The notes: generated by a model not told the origin, from the sequence alone. A DNA stretch of 18,488 nucleotides from Elusimicrobiota bacterium (GCA_028717865.1 JAQUMZ010000009.1:1-18488), one strand, 5' to 3'; shown: positions 1 to 7,930, numbered from the stretch's first letter. Numbers and translations are program-made.

Positions 1-272
1 TCGACCACGAGGCGGAAGCGGTAGGAGGCGCCCGGGGTGTAGCGGACGGAGGAGGCTGCGGCGTAGGTTGAGCCGTTGCGGGCGTCGATGGCGCCGGCGG
101 TGTTGAAGCGCACGATGGCGGCGAGGCTGGGATACCCGGAGGCGGCGCCGAAGGAGAGGCCGGTGACGGCGTCGATGGCGGCGGCGTTGGGTACGGCGTC
201 GAAGGCGGCGGTGAAGGGCGCGGACTGGGCGGCGAAGGCGAGGTTCTTCCAGGACGTGTCGGAGGCCTGGCA
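1..272 (-). repeat. LamG-like module repeat, copy 5 (partial)
   Basis: Third module of the left gene, cut by the window edge. Bases 1-127 are identical to 772-898 in the neighbouring copy, much closer than the other copies are to each other. Confidence 0.85.
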
Positions 273-1613
273 GCCGGGAGCGGGGGGCGGGACGACGGCG
301 TTGCGCACGGTTACGGTTACGGCGGGGGAAGTGGCGGCGTTGCCGGCGGCGTCGCGGGCCACGGCGGTCAGGACGTGACTGCCGTCCGGGGCGGCGGCGG
401 TGTTCCAGGTGGCGGCGTAGGGTGCGGAGGCGTCCTCGGCGCCGAGATTGGCGCCGTCGAGCTTGAACTGCACGCCGGCGACCCTGGTGTTGTCCGAGGC
501 GGAGGCAGCCAGGGCTACCGAGCCCGAAAGGGTCGCGCCGGCGGCCGGGGCGGTGATGCCGACCGCCGGCGGCACGGTGTCGGCGGGCGCGCTGGGCGCG
601 GCGGAGGCGGCGAAGGCGCAGACCTGGTGGGTGCCCACGCTGGAGTTGAGGGCCAGGTTGTTCAAGGCGGAGACGGAGGCTTGCTCCGGGCGGAAGGCGT
701 AGTTGGAGCCGAGCAGCACCTCGGAGCCTCCCGGGGGCGTGACGTATGCGGAGTAACGGTGGCCCGCGGGATCGACCACGAGGCGGAAGCGGTAGGAGGC
801 GCCCGGGGTGTAGCGGACGGAGGAGGCTGCGGCGTAGGTTGAGCCGTTGCGGGCGTCGATGGCGCCGGCGGTGTTGAAGCGCACGATGGCGGCGAGGCCG
901 GCGTAGCCGGAGGCCGGGCCGTAGGAGAGGCCGGTGACGGCATCGATGGCGGCGGCGTTGGGCGTGGCGTCGAAAGCGGCGGTGAAGGGCGCGGACTGGG
1001 CGGCGAAGGCGGAGTTCTTCCAGGAAGTCGCGGAGGTCTGGCAGCCGGTGGTCGAGGGCGGCGGTGGCGGTGGCGTGACGGCCGCGGGGACGACGGCGAA
1101 GGCGCAGATCTGGTGGGAGCCCGCGCTGGAATTGAGTGCCAGGTTGTTCAAGGCGGAGACGCTGGCTTGCTCGGAGCGGAAGGCGTAATTGGCGCCGAGC
1201 AGGACCTCGGAGCCGCCCGGGGGCGTGACGTAGGCGGAGTAGCGGCGGGCGGCGGGGTCGACCGCGAGGCGGAAGTGGTAGGAGGCGCCCGGGGCGTAGC
1301 GCACGGTCGCGGCGGCGGCGTAAGCGGAGCCGTTGCGGGCGTCGATGGTGTTGCCGGTGTTGAAGCGCACGATGGCGGCCAGGCCGGCGTAGCCGGAGGC
1401 CGGGCCGTAGGAGAGACCGGTGACGGCATCGACGCCGGCGGCGTTGGGGACGGCGTCGAAGGTCGCGGTGAAGGGCGCGGACTGGGCGGCGAAGGCGGAG
1501 TTCTTCCAGGCAGCCGCGGAGGTCTGGCAGGTCTGCGCCAGCGCGGCGCCACCGCAGAGGCCCAGGGCAAGGGCGCCTAGAACGGATTTGCGCACGATCG
1601 AGTAAATTCGCAT
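1..1613 (-). CDS. Secreted multidomain protein with LamG-like and Ig-like modules (partial, C-terminus off the left edge)
   Basis: Reading leftward from an ATG at 1613, the frame is open for 537 codons to the window edge, so the C-terminus is missing. A GGGAG ribosome binding site lies six bases upstream (1620-1624). Residues 1-26 are a signal peptide ending in an Ala-Leu-Ala cleavage motif, so the product is exported. Three copies of a ~144-residue module follow (from C29, C191 and C448, the last cut off). Each complete copy has one Cys near its start and one near its end, probably a disulfide. An Ig-like module (about 345-439) lies between copies two and three. The module has the GLAAIVRFN and YVTPPGGSE patterns of a LamG/concanavalin-type beta-sandwich often found on extracellular carbohydrate-active or adhesive proteins. 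That family link is from memory; no catalytic residues are visible. It starts 22 bases after the stop of its paralogue, so co-transcription is likely. Confidence 0.85.
   Translation of the reverse strand, partial: MRIYSIVRKSVLGALALGLCGGAALAQTCQTSAAAWKNSAFAAQSAPFTATFDAVPNAAGVDAVTGLSYGPASGYAGLAAIVRFNTGNTIDARNGSAYAAAATVRYAPGASYHFRLAVDPAARRYSAYVTPPGGSEVLLGANYAFRSEQASVSALNNLALNSSAGSHQICAFAVVPAAVTPPPPPPSTTGCQTSATSWKNSAFAAQSAPFTAAFDATPNAAAIDAVTGLSYGPASGYAGLAAIVRFNTAGAIDARNGSTYAAASSVRYTPGASYRFRLVVDPAGHRYSAYVTPPGGSEVLLGSNYAFRPEQASVSALNNLALNSSVGTHQVCAFAASAAPSAPADTVPPAVGITAPAAGATLSGSVALAASASDNTRVAGVQFKLDGANLGAEDASAPYAATWNTAAAPDGSHVLTAVARDAAGNAATSPAVTVTVRNAVVPPPAPGCQASDTSWKNLAFAAQSAPFTAAFDAVPNAAAIDAVTGLSFGAASGYPSLAAIVRFNTAGAIDARNGSTYAAASSVRYTPGASYRFRLVV
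297..581 (-). repeat. Ig-like module repeat, copy 2
   Basis: Encodes residues 345-439 of the left gene and closely matches 2479-2763 in DNA and protein. It begins with DTVPP and ends with AVTVTVRN. Confidence 0.8.
612..1043 (-). repeat. LamG-like module repeat, copy 4
   Basis: A unit of about 432 bases encoding residues 191-334 of the left gene. Its segment 772-898 is identical to 1-127, at a constant offset of 771 bases. Confidence 0.85.
1098..1529 (-). repeat. LamG-like module repeat, copy 3
   Basis: Encodes residues 29-172 of the left gene, directly after its signal peptide. It aligns without gaps over 144 codons with the copy at 3274-3705, which has the same place in the upstream gene. 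Confidence 0.85.
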
Positions 1614-1635
1614 TGGATTCTCCCGAATTGGATTG

Positions 1636-3798
1636 TCACGGAGCGGCGATCTCGCGCACGCTCATCTTCTTGTAGATCAGGCCGTTGGTCCCTACGTTGT
1701 CGCTGCGCCAGTAGACCGCGATGTTGGGCTTGCCGGTCTCGGAGCCGGGGCGCGCGTCGTCGTTGGTCAGGCGCAGGGCCGGGTTGATGCCGGACTTGCA
1801 GGGCGTGCCGCCGACGCCGAAGTTGGCGCCGTTGTCCTCCAGCGAGTTGACCAGGGTCCAGGTCCCGCCGTTGGCCCCGTCGGTCAAGTCCATGTAGTTC
1901 TCCAGCTTGACGTTGCCGTTGGGCAGGTCGTAGACCACCAGCTTGTAGCCGATCCAGACGTTCTTGGGCATGCCGCCCGACCACATGGGCTTGTTCTGGA
2001 CCGCCACCGAGTTGGGGTGGCTGGTCTCCTTCTCGAAGTCGATGTGGCCGTCGTAGCGGAAGCGGGCGTCGACGCCCCGCGAGTCGCAGGTGTTGACGGT
2101 CTCCGAAGCGCCGTAGGCGCTGTGGTTGGTGCGGGCGACCCCCTCGATGCCGCCGTAGGCCGTGCCGCTGTCGGAGACGCGCATGGCGTAGACGGTCATC
2201 TCCACGTTGCGCCAGCTCTGCGCGTAGGTCTGATCGTAGATGTACATGCGCGGCACGGAGCCGGAGATCTTGAAAAGGCCCTGGCCGTCCACGGCGTAGG
2301 TGGCGTCGCCGCGGCCCCGGAACCAGGGGTCATACGGGTCCCAGGAGCCGGAGGCGAACGTCCGGGCCGCGCCGTTGTCCCACTTGGATATCCATTCCTT
2401 GCCGCCGGAGACGGTGGAATAGAGCTTCTTTATCCCGAAACGGTCGGCGCCGCCGGTAGCCGGGGGCGGGGCGACGGCGTTGCGCACGGTCACGGTCACG
2501 GCGGGCGAGGCCGCGGTGTTGCCGGCGGCGTCGCGGGCCACGGCGGTCAGGACGTGGCCGCCGTCGGGGGCGGCGGCGGTGTTCCAGGCCGCGCCGTAGG
2601 GGGCCGAGACGTCCTCGGCGCCGAGATTGGCGCCGTCGAGCTTGAACTGCACGCCGACGACGCCCGTGTTGTCGGAGGCCGCGGCGGCCAGGGCGGCCGA
2701 GCCCGAAAGGGTCACGCCGGCGGCCGGGGCGGTGATGGCGACCACGGGCGGCACGGTGTCTACGGGCGTGACGGGAGCGGCGGAGGTCGCGAAGGCGCAG
2801 ACCTGGTGGGTGCCCGCGCTGGAGTTGAGGGCCAGGTTGTTCAAGGCGGAGACGCTGGCTTGCTCGGAGCGGAAGGCGTAGTTGGCGCCGAGCCGGACCT
2901 CGGAGCCGCCCGGGGGCGTGACGTAGGCGGAGTAGCGGCGGGCGGCGGGGTCCACCACGAGTCGGAAATGATAGGCGGCGCCGGGGGCGTAGCGCACGGT
3001 CGCGGCGGCGGCGTAAGCGGAGCCGTTGCGGGCGTCGATGGCGCCCGCGGTGTTGAAGCGCACGATGGCGGCGAGGCCGGCGTAGCCGGAGGCCGGGCCG
3101 TAGGAGAGGCCGGTGACGGCGTCGACGCCGGCGGCGTTGGGGACGGCGTCGAAGGCGGCGGTGAAGGGCGCGGACTGGGCGGCGAAGGCGGAGTTCTTCC
3201 AGGAAGTCGCGGAGGTCTGGCAGCCGGAGGCCGGGGGCGGCTGGGGGGGCGTTATGGCCGATGGAGTCACGGCTAAGGCGCAGATCTGGTGGGTGCCCAC
3301 GCTGGAGTTGAGGGCCAGGTTGTTCAAGGCGGAGACGTTGGCTTGCTCGGAGCGGAAGGCGTAGTTGGAGCCGAGCCGGACCTCGGAGCCTCCCGGCGGC
3401 GTGACGTAGGCGGAATAGCGGCGGGCGGCGGGGTCCACGACGAGGCGGAAGTGGTAGGAAGCGCCCGGGCTGTAGCGCACCGTGGCGGCGGCGGCGTAGG
3501 CGGAGCCGTTGCGGGCGTCGATGGTCCCGCCGGTGTTGAAGCGTACGATGGCGGCCAGGCCGGCGTAGCCGGAGGCCGGGCCGTAGGAGAGGCCGGTGAC
3601 GGCGTCGACGCCGGCGGCGTTGGGCGTGGCGTCGAAGGCGGCGGTGAAGGGCGCGCTCTGGGCGGCGAAGGCGGCGTTCTTCCAGGAGGCCGCGGAGGTC
3701 TGGCAGGTCTGCGCCAGCGCGGAGCCGCCGCAGAGGCCCAGGGCAAGGGCGATCAGGAGGAATCTGGATGCGGTCTTGGTTTGGAGTGATGCGTTCAT
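1636..3798 (-). CDS. Secreted protein: two LamG-like modules, Ig-like module, distinct C-terminal jelly-roll-like domain
   Basis: This 720-residue protein starts at an ATG with an adjacent AAGGAT. Residues 1-29 are a signal peptide (hydrophobic core 13-22, cleavage after Ala-Leu-Ala). Two LamG-like modules follow (C32 to about 175; C193 to about 336), each with a Cys near both ends. Next comes a bacterial Ig-like module at about 346-440 (starts DTVPP, contains FKLDGANLG and ends AVTVTVRN), then a unique domain at 451-720. That last domain is rich in Trp, Tyr and Asp, has WRNVEMTVYAM and YWRSDNVGTNG, and resembles concanavalin-like lectin/glucanase domains; it could bind or cleave polysaccharide, but I cannot assign a catalytic pair. 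The downstream gene shares the first three modules and then diverges, so the two are tandem duplicates with different C-termini. The role is inferred: surface binding or glycan processing. Confidence 0.88.
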   Translation of the reverse strand: MNASLQTKTASRFLLIALALGLCGGSALAQTCQTSAASWKNAAFAAQSAPFTAAFDATPNAAGVDAVTGLSYGPASGYAGLAAIVRFNTGGTIDARNGSAYAAAATVRYSPGASYHFRLVVDPAARRYSAYVTPPGGSEVRLGSNYAFRSEQANVSALNNLALNSSVGTHQICALAVTPSAITPPQPPPASGCQTSATSWKNSAFAAQSAPFTAAFDAVPNAAGVDAVTGLSYGPASGYAGLAAIVRFNTAGAIDARNGSAYAAAATVRYAPGAAYHFRLVVDPAARRYSAYVTPPGGSEVRLGANYAFRSEQASVSALNNLALNSSAGTHQVCAFATSAAPVTPVDTVPPVVAITAPAAGVTLSGSAALAAAASDNTGVVGVQFKLDGANLGAEDVSAPYGAAWNTAAAPDGGHVLTAVARDAAGNTAASPAVTVTVRNAVAPPPATGGADRFGIKKLYSTVSGGKEWISKWDNGAARTFASGSWDPYDPWFRGRGDATYAVDGQGLFKISGSVPRMYIYDQTYAQSWRNVEMTVYAMRVSDSGTAYGGIEGVARTNHSAYGASETVNTCDSRGVDARFRYDGHIDFEKETSHPNSVAVQNKPMWSGGMPKNVWIGYKLVVYDLPNGNVKLENYMDLTDGANGGTWTLVNSLEDNGANFGVGGTPCKSGINPALRLTNDDARPGSETGKPNIAVYWRSDNVGTNGLIYKKMSVREIAAP
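2479..2763 (-). repeat. Ig-like module repeat, copy 1
   Basis: Encodes residues 346-440 of the 720-residue protein and matches 297-581 closely in DNA and protein. Confidence 0.8.
2791..3222 (-). repeat. LamG-like module repeat, copy 2
   Basis: Encodes residues 193-336 of the 720-residue protein. It is joined to the preceding copy by a short Pro/Thr/Ser-rich linker. Confidence 0.85.
3274..3705 (-). repeat. LamG-like module repeat, copy 1
   Basis: Encodes residues 32-175 of the 720-residue protein, immediately after the signal peptide. Confidence 0.85.
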
Positions 3799-4004
3799 AT
3801 CCTTAACATAGATTTCGCGTAATTAATCCGCAAAGCGGCCGCAACAAACGGGCAACAAAAGCCGTGAACACCTCCGTAAAGAGGGAGGGACATTTGGGGA
3901 AATTTCGACTGGGACGAAAGATTGGGATTTTGGCCCCAAAGGGCCCTGCCGTGGGGCGTACGGTCCGAGTAATACTAAAGCAGGCGCGTTAATTAGGAGG
4001 AACG
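3799..4004. other. Divergent intergenic region with three small hairpins
   Basis: This 206-base gap separates divergent genes and is less G+C-rich than its surroundings. Three inverted repeats lie in a row: CCTCC/GGAGG (3871-3875 with 3884-3888), TTTCG/CGAAA (3903-3907 with 3915-3919) and GGCCC/GGGCC (3932-3936 with 3941-3945). None is followed by a T-run, so they are not canonical terminators. Promoters for both flanking genes must lie here, but I see no convincing -35/-10 pair; TATGTT just before the leftward start is one weak -10 candidate. Confidence 0.4.
3995..4000 (+). promoter_or_regulatory. Strong ribosome binding site for the 142-residue exported protein
   Basis: AGGAGG four bases before the ATG at 4005. 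It fixes the start and is the best Shine-Dalgarno match in the window. Confidence 0.85.
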
Positions 4005-4433
4005 ATGGTAAGAAGCTTGATTATTGCTTGCGCGATTGTCGGTTTCTCGGGGTCTAGTTACGCACAAAATCAACCCTGTAGTGGAAGTGTATGCGTAGGA
4101 GATAAGGTTATCGACACAAAGGATAAAGTTGGAATCGTTAAGGCACTCTTTGGCAAGGGCCAAGTTCAAGTATATTACGAGTTGGGCTGGGATGCGGCCA
4201 TGGTGGAAGTCAAGAACATCAATGAATTAACTAGAACGGCATCTACCGACTGTCTGATGGGTATATGCCGTGGCAACAAAGTTCTGTATAAAGACAGAAA
4301 CGGGCAGCAAGTAGGGACCGTGATAGCCCTATTCCTCAATGGGAAGGCTCAAATATATCGCAGCCTGGGTTGGGACGCGGCTATGATTGAGGTCAAAGAT
4401 ATTCAAGAATTGACTCCCAGCTTGTCCAAATAA
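4005..4433 (+). CDS. Small exported protein with a duplicated ~52-residue domain, function unknown
   Basis: The product has 142 residues. Residues 1-20 form a signal peptide ending SSYA before Gln. The mature part is two tandem copies of one domain: C25-L75 and C83-L136. Each begins with two cysteines five positions apart (C25/C30, C83/C88), has a VGxVxALF or VGTVIALF strand, and ends with LGWDAAM(V/I)EVKxIxEL. The pattern suggests a small beta-barrel (SH3-like) repeat, which is inference. An ideal Shine-Dalgarno supports the start. The gene is roughly 45% G+C with many A/T-ending codons, unlike the very G+C-rich genes on both sides, so recent acquisition is plausible. It converges on lon with a 33-base gap. 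I do not recognise a named family. Confidence 0.85.
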   Translation: MVRSLIIACAIVGFSGSSYAQNQPCSGSVCVGDKVIDTKDKVGIVKALFGKGQVQVYYELGWDAAMVEVKNINELTRTASTDCLMGICRGNKVLYKDRNGQQVGTVIALFLNGKAQIYRSLGWDAAMIEVKDIQELTPSLSK

Positions 4434-4466
4434 AGGCCAATAGCGGATATATCCCGCCCTACAATA

Positions 4467-6794
4467 TCAGGGCACTTGCGCCGCGAGCGGCCGCGCCAGG
4501 CCGGGAATAGCGGCGGTCAGGGCCTCATCGAGTTCTTCGACGAAGACCAGTTCGAGGCCCGCGCGCGCCTCGGGCGGCAGCTCCGCGAGGTCCTTTTCGT
4601 TGGCCTTGGGCAGGATGACGCGCGCCAATTCGGCGCGCTTGGCGGCCAGGACCTTCTCCTTGATGCCGCCTACCGGCAGGATCGGTCCGCTGAGGGTTAT
4701 CTCGCCGGTCATGGCCGTGTCGCGGCGCGCGGGCAGGCCCGAGTAAAGCGAGGCCAGGGCGACGGCGATGGCCACTCCGGCCGAGGGCCCGTCCTTGGGC
4801 ACCGCTCCGGCCGGCACGTGGACGTGTATGCCGGCCTTGTGCCGCGGCAGGCGTCCCGAGGGCAGGATTTCGGGATGCGAGAGAATGTAGCTGTGCGCGG
4901 TCTGCACCGATTCCTTCATGACCTCGCCCAGGTGTCCGGTCATGGTCAGGCCGTCGCGGCCGTGCAGGAGGCTGCTTTCCACGTAGAGCACCTCGCCGCC
5001 GGCCTCGGTCCAAGCCAGGCCCGCCGCCACGCCGGGGCGCAGGATTTTGCGCGTCTGATCCAGGAAGAAGCGCTCGGGACCGAGCAAGGCGGCGAGGTCG
5101 TTCGCGGCGACGTTGACCGCCTCGGTCTTGCCCTCCGCGAAGCGCAGCGCGACGCGGCGCGTGATCTGGCCCAAGGCCCGGTCGAGTTGGCGCACGCCCG
5201 CCTCCCGGGTATAGAGCCGTATGACGGCGTGGATCGTTTCGTCGGGGAGCTGGAGATTGTCGGGGCGCAGTCCCGCCTGGGACAACTGGCGGGGCAGCAG
5301 GTAGCGGACCGCTATCTGCAGCTTCTCCTCGTCCGTATAGCCGGCCAGGCGCAGCAATTCCATGCGGTCGAGCAAGGGGCCGGGGATCGTGTCGAGGCTG
5401 TTGGCGGTCGTGATGAAGAACACCCGGGAAAGGTCGAAGGGGAGGTCGAGGTAGTTGTCGCGAAAGCCCACGTTCTGGGCCGGATCGAGAACCTCCATCA
5501 GCGCGGCGTCGGGGTCGCCCCGGAAATCGCGGCCGATCTTGTCGACCTCGTCGAGCATCAGCACGGGGTTGTTTACCCCGGCCCGGCGCACCGCCTGGAT
5601 GATGCGGCCGGGCATGGCGCCGACGTAGGTCCGCCGGTGGCCGCGCAGCTCGGCCTCGTCGTGGAGCCCGCCGAGGCTCATGTGCTCGAAGGCCCGCCCC
5701 AAGGCGCGGGCGATGGATTGGCCCAGGGAGGTCTTGCCCACGCCGGGAGCGCCCACGAAGCACAGGATGGGGGCCTTGGCCTTGGGATTGAGCCTGAGCA
5801 CGGCCAGGTGCTCGATGATGCGCTCCTTGACCTCCTTGAGGTCGTAATGGTCTTCGTCGAGCACGCGCCGGGCCCGGCCCACGTCCAGGTCGTCGGTCGT
5901 GCGCCTGTTCCAGGGCAGCTCCAGGATGAGCTCTATATAGGAACGGGTCACCTGGTAGTCCGGGGCCATGCTGTTGAGCCGGGATAGGCGCACGAGCTGC
6001 TCCTCGACCTCCTTGCGCGCGGCTTCGGGCAGCTCCGTGGCGGCCGCCTTCTCGCGCAGCATGGTGATCTCGGCCTCGTCGTTCTTCTCGTCGCCCAGTT
6101 CGTGCTGGATGGCGCGCATCTGCTGGCGCAGGAAGTAATCCTTCTGCTCGCGGCTCATCTCGGTGGTGGCGGCGCTGGTGATCTTCTGCCGCAGCTTGAG
6201 TATCTGCTCTTCGTGGGTCAGGAAGGAGAGCATCAGCCGCAGGGCGGCCGAGGCGGAATCGGCCTCGAGCAGGGTCTGCTGGCGTTCGAGATCGAGCTCC
6301 ATCAGGGAGGCGACGAGGTAGGCTTGGTCGAGGGGGTCGCGAAACAGCGTGAAGAGCTGGACCACGTTGGGGGCGTCGGTGCGCAGCAGTCCCGGCGAGG
6401 CCGCGATGCGCTCGCGCAGTTCCCTCTGCATGGCCTCCAGCACCTCGGGATCGTCCTTGGCGAAGGGGCGGGCCGCGACCTCCGCGCGCAGGAAGGGCCG
6501 GCGCTGGGGCAGGTCGAGCAGGGCCACCCGCTCGACGCCCTGCACCACCATGTCGAGCTGGTCCCCCACGCGCATGACCTTCTTGAGGATGCCGCGCGTG
6601 CCGATCGGAAACAAGTCCTTGGTGTCGGGCTCCTCGATCTCGGGGCGGCGCTGGGCCACCACGACGATGACGTTGTCCTCCGCGGCCATGGCGCTTTCGA
6701 TCGCGGCCAGCGACGAACTGCGCCCCGCCGACAGGGGCAGGGCGATGCGCGGATACAGGACCATGTTCTTGATGGGCAGCACGGGCAGGATCAT
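4467..6794 (-). CDS. lon: ATP-dependent protease Lon
   Basis: The product has 775 residues, the usual size of bacterial LonA. It degrades misfolded and regulatory proteins in the cytoplasm. The N-terminal LON substrate-binding domain covers about 1-200 and begins LPVLPIKN at the second or third residue, which supports this ATG. A coiled helical linker follows (about 200-300). The AAA+ module has Walker A GAPGVGKTS (348-356, K354), Walker B VLMLDEVDKI (411-420, D415/E416), sensor-1 N465 and a GVRQLDR sensor-2 region near 533. The C-terminal S16 protease domain has catalytic S671 in KDGPSAG and K712 in GGIKEK. Where many Lon proteins have GVRDEAE, this one has GLHDEAE (376-382), a small change in the pore region. 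No CIRCE-type operator is visible upstream, and the ribosome binding site is weak. Confidence 0.97.
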   Translation of the reverse strand: MILPVLPIKNMVLYPRIALPLSAGRSSSLAAIESAMAAEDNVIVVVAQRRPEIEEPDTKDLFPIGTRGILKKVMRVGDQLDMVVQGVERVALLDLPQRRPFLRAEVAARPFAKDDPEVLEAMQRELRERIAASPGLLRTDAPNVVQLFTLFRDPLDQAYLVASLMELDLERQQTLLEADSASAALRLMLSFLTHEEQILKLRQKITSAATTEMSREQKDYFLRQQMRAIQHELGDEKNDEAEITMLREKAAATELPEAARKEVEEQLVRLSRLNSMAPDYQVTRSYIELILELPWNRRTTDDLDVGRARRVLDEDHYDLKEVKERIIEHLAVLRLNPKAKAPILCFVGAPGVGKTSLGQSIARALGRAFEHMSLGGLHDEAELRGHRRTYVGAMPGRIIQAVRRAGVNNPVLMLDEVDKIGRDFRGDPDAALMEVLDPAQNVGFRDNYLDLPFDLSRVFFITTANSLDTIPGPLLDRMELLRLAGYTDEEKLQIAVRYLLPRQLSQAGLRPDNLQLPDETIHAVIRLYTREAGVRQLDRALGQITRRVALRFAEGKTEAVNVAANDLAALLGPERFFLDQTRKILRPGVAAGLAWTEAGGEVLYVESSLLHGRDGLTMTGHLGEVMKESVQTAHSYILSHPEILPSGRLPRHKAGIHVHVPAGAVPKDGPSAGVAIAVALASLYSGLPARRDTAMTGEITLSGPILPVGGIKEKVLAAKRAELARVILPKANEKDLAELPPEARAGLELVFVEELDEALTAAIPGLARPLAAQVP

Positions 6795-6920
6795 GAGTCC
6801 ATTCTACTCGCGCCGGTCCGCTCTTGGTACAGACAGAAAGGCGCATCCGCGTATTGGGGACGTTCCTTGCTTTGCTTGCTTTTCCGTCCGCCCGGCGCTC
6901 AGTGGAAACGGCATGGGAAT

Positions 6921-6929
6921 TGCTATAAT
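6921..6929 (+). promoter_or_regulatory. Extended -10 promoter for the ferredoxin gene
   Basis: TGC followed by a perfect TATAAT (6924-6929) forms an extended -10 element. No good -35 is seen, which extended -10 promoters tolerate. Transcription would start near 6936, leaving a leader of about 27 bases that holds the GGGAGG ribosome binding site at 6952-6957. Confidence 0.6.
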
Positions 6930-6962
6930 TAAATGCTGCCAATTCTGGTTCGGGAGGACGCC

Positions 6963-7133
6963 ATGGCCTATAAGATCAGCGAAAAGTGCACCGCCTGCGG
7001 CACCTGTTTTGAAACCTGCCCTTCGGAGGCGATCGTCAAGGGCGAGAAGTACAAGATCGACGCGGAGAAGTGCATCGATTGCGCCGCGTGCGAGTCGGCT
7101 TGCCCGGAAAGCGCCATCTCCGCCGGCAATTAG
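6963..7133 (+). CDS. 2[4Fe-4S] ferredoxin
   Basis: A 56-residue cytoplasmic electron carrier of the clostridial/bacterial 2[4Fe-4S] type. Two cluster motifs CxxCxxCxxxCP are complete: C9, C12, C15, C19-P20 and C37, C40, C43, C47-P48, related by internal duplication. Length is typical of the family. The ATG at 6963 is preferred over an in-frame ATG at 6933, because 6933 lies upstream of the predicted transcription start and GGGAGG (6952-6957) sits five bases before 6963. It is transcribed alone, diverging from lon and converging on a glycosyltransferase gene 14 bases away. It could supply low-potential electrons to the radical SAM or hydrogenase systems encoded nearby, which is inference. Confidence 0.95.
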   Translation: MAYKISEKCTACGTCFETCPSEAIVKGEKYKIDAEKCIDCAACESACPESAISAGN

Positions 7134-7146
7134 TCCGCCGACCTTC

Positions 7147-7872
7147 CTATCTGCGGCCGTCGTAGAGCAGGGGGTTGGCTTCGGGGTCCCTCAGGCTTCG
7201 CCCGAGGGACTTCGTCGTTTTCCAGAGGACGGCGGCGAACTCCCCGGGGCGGTAGAGATAGAATTTCCGGCCGCTGCTGACGTGGGGGCTGGCGGAAAGG
7301 ACGACGAAGCCCAGTCCGCGCCGCCGCCCCCAGGCCTTCAGCGCGCGCGAAAGGCCCAACTCCTCTCCGGCCGCCAGTTCGGGCGGAAAGCCGCCGACTT
7401 CCCGGAAGGCGTCGGCCCGGCAGAACACGAAGGAGCCGGCCGCCCAGCTAGCGGCGCGCGAGAGGGCGTTCCATAGGCTCGTGAGCGCCGCGCCCCACCA
7501 GGGCGCGCGGTCGAAGGCGATGACGCAGCCGCCCCCCACGCAACGGCCGCCCGCGGCCGCGCGCAGAACGGCGGCGAGGTTGCCGGCGCTCAGGCGCGAG
7601 TCGGCGTCGATGAAGAGCAGCCACTCGCCCCGGGCGTTGGCGCCCGCGGCGTTGCGCGCCCGGGAGATGCGGCGGACCGGCTCGAAGACGACCCGGGCCC
7701 CGGCCCGGCGGGCCAGCTCGGCGGTGCCGTCCGTGGAGGCGTTGTCGCAGACTACGAGCTCCCAGTCCGCGTCCGGCAGGCCGAGGGTCCGGACCGCTTG
7801 TCGGACGGAGTCCAGGCAGCCGCCCAGCAGCCGGGCCTCGTTGTGGGCGGGTACGGCGATCGAGAGCCTCAC
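7147..7872 (-). CDS. Family 2 glycosyltransferase
   Basis: A 241-residue GT-A fold transferase that moves a sugar from a nucleotide-sugar to an unidentified acceptor. Visible motifs: VPAHNEA (7-13) and CDNASTDGT (42-50) for nucleotide binding, RISRARNAAGANARGEWLLF (68-87), and the metal-binding DAD at 89-91. AGEELGLSRALKAWG near 168-182 fits the usual acceptor/ED region. There is no long membrane anchor, so it is probably a cytoplasmic or peripheral enzyme. The start is a GTG; an in-frame TAA four codons upstream rules out a longer protein, and MRLSIAVPAHNE is a normal N-terminus for the family. A GGGAG abuts the start codon, closer than usual. The substrate is unknown. Confidence 0.88.
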   Translation of the reverse strand: MRLSIAVPAHNEARLLGGCLDSVRQAVRTLGLPDADWELVVCDNASTDGTAELARRAGARVVFEPVRRISRARNAAGANARGEWLLFIDADSRLSAGNLAAVLRAAAGGRCVGGGCVIAFDRAPWWGAALTSLWNALSRAASWAAGSFVFCRADAFREVGGFPPELAAGEELGLSRALKAWGRRRGLGFVVLSASPHVSSGRKFYLYRPGEFAAVLWKTTKSLGRSLRDPEANPLLYDGRR

Positions 7873-7930
7873 CTCCCGATCTTAGCCTTTGCGGCTGGCG
7901 CGCCGCAACGCGGTTTGCTACCGTAAGCGG

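Noticed and set aside
1633..3276. Long plus-strand open frame of 547 codons opposite the secreted repeat protein
   Set aside because: It is Gly/Val/Ala/Arg-rich with no signal peptide or domains, and is antisense to a gene with clear signal peptide and modules; high G+C removes stop codons.
1..3798. CRISPR-like or short tandem repeat array
   Set aside because: The repeats are ~432-base coding modules with intact reading frames, not short repeats with spacers.
3890..3960. Cyclic-di-GMP (GEMM) riboswitch
   Set aside because: Only short fragments resemble the consensus; the GAAA-capped helix and conserved spacing are not found.
4476..6942. Long open frames over lon on both strands, including an Arg-rich minus-strand frame
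   Set aside because: They are shadows of lon: low-complexity composition and no recognisable motifs, while lon has all catalytic residues.
6795..6962. CIRCE/HrcA or heat-shock operator upstream of lon
   Set aside because: No inverted repeat resembling TTAGCACTC-N9-GAGTGCTAA is visible.
6933..6962. Ten-residue longer N-terminus for the ferredoxin
   Set aside because: The upstream ATG precedes the predicted transcription start and lacks a ribosome binding site; MAYKISEKC is the normal N-terminus.
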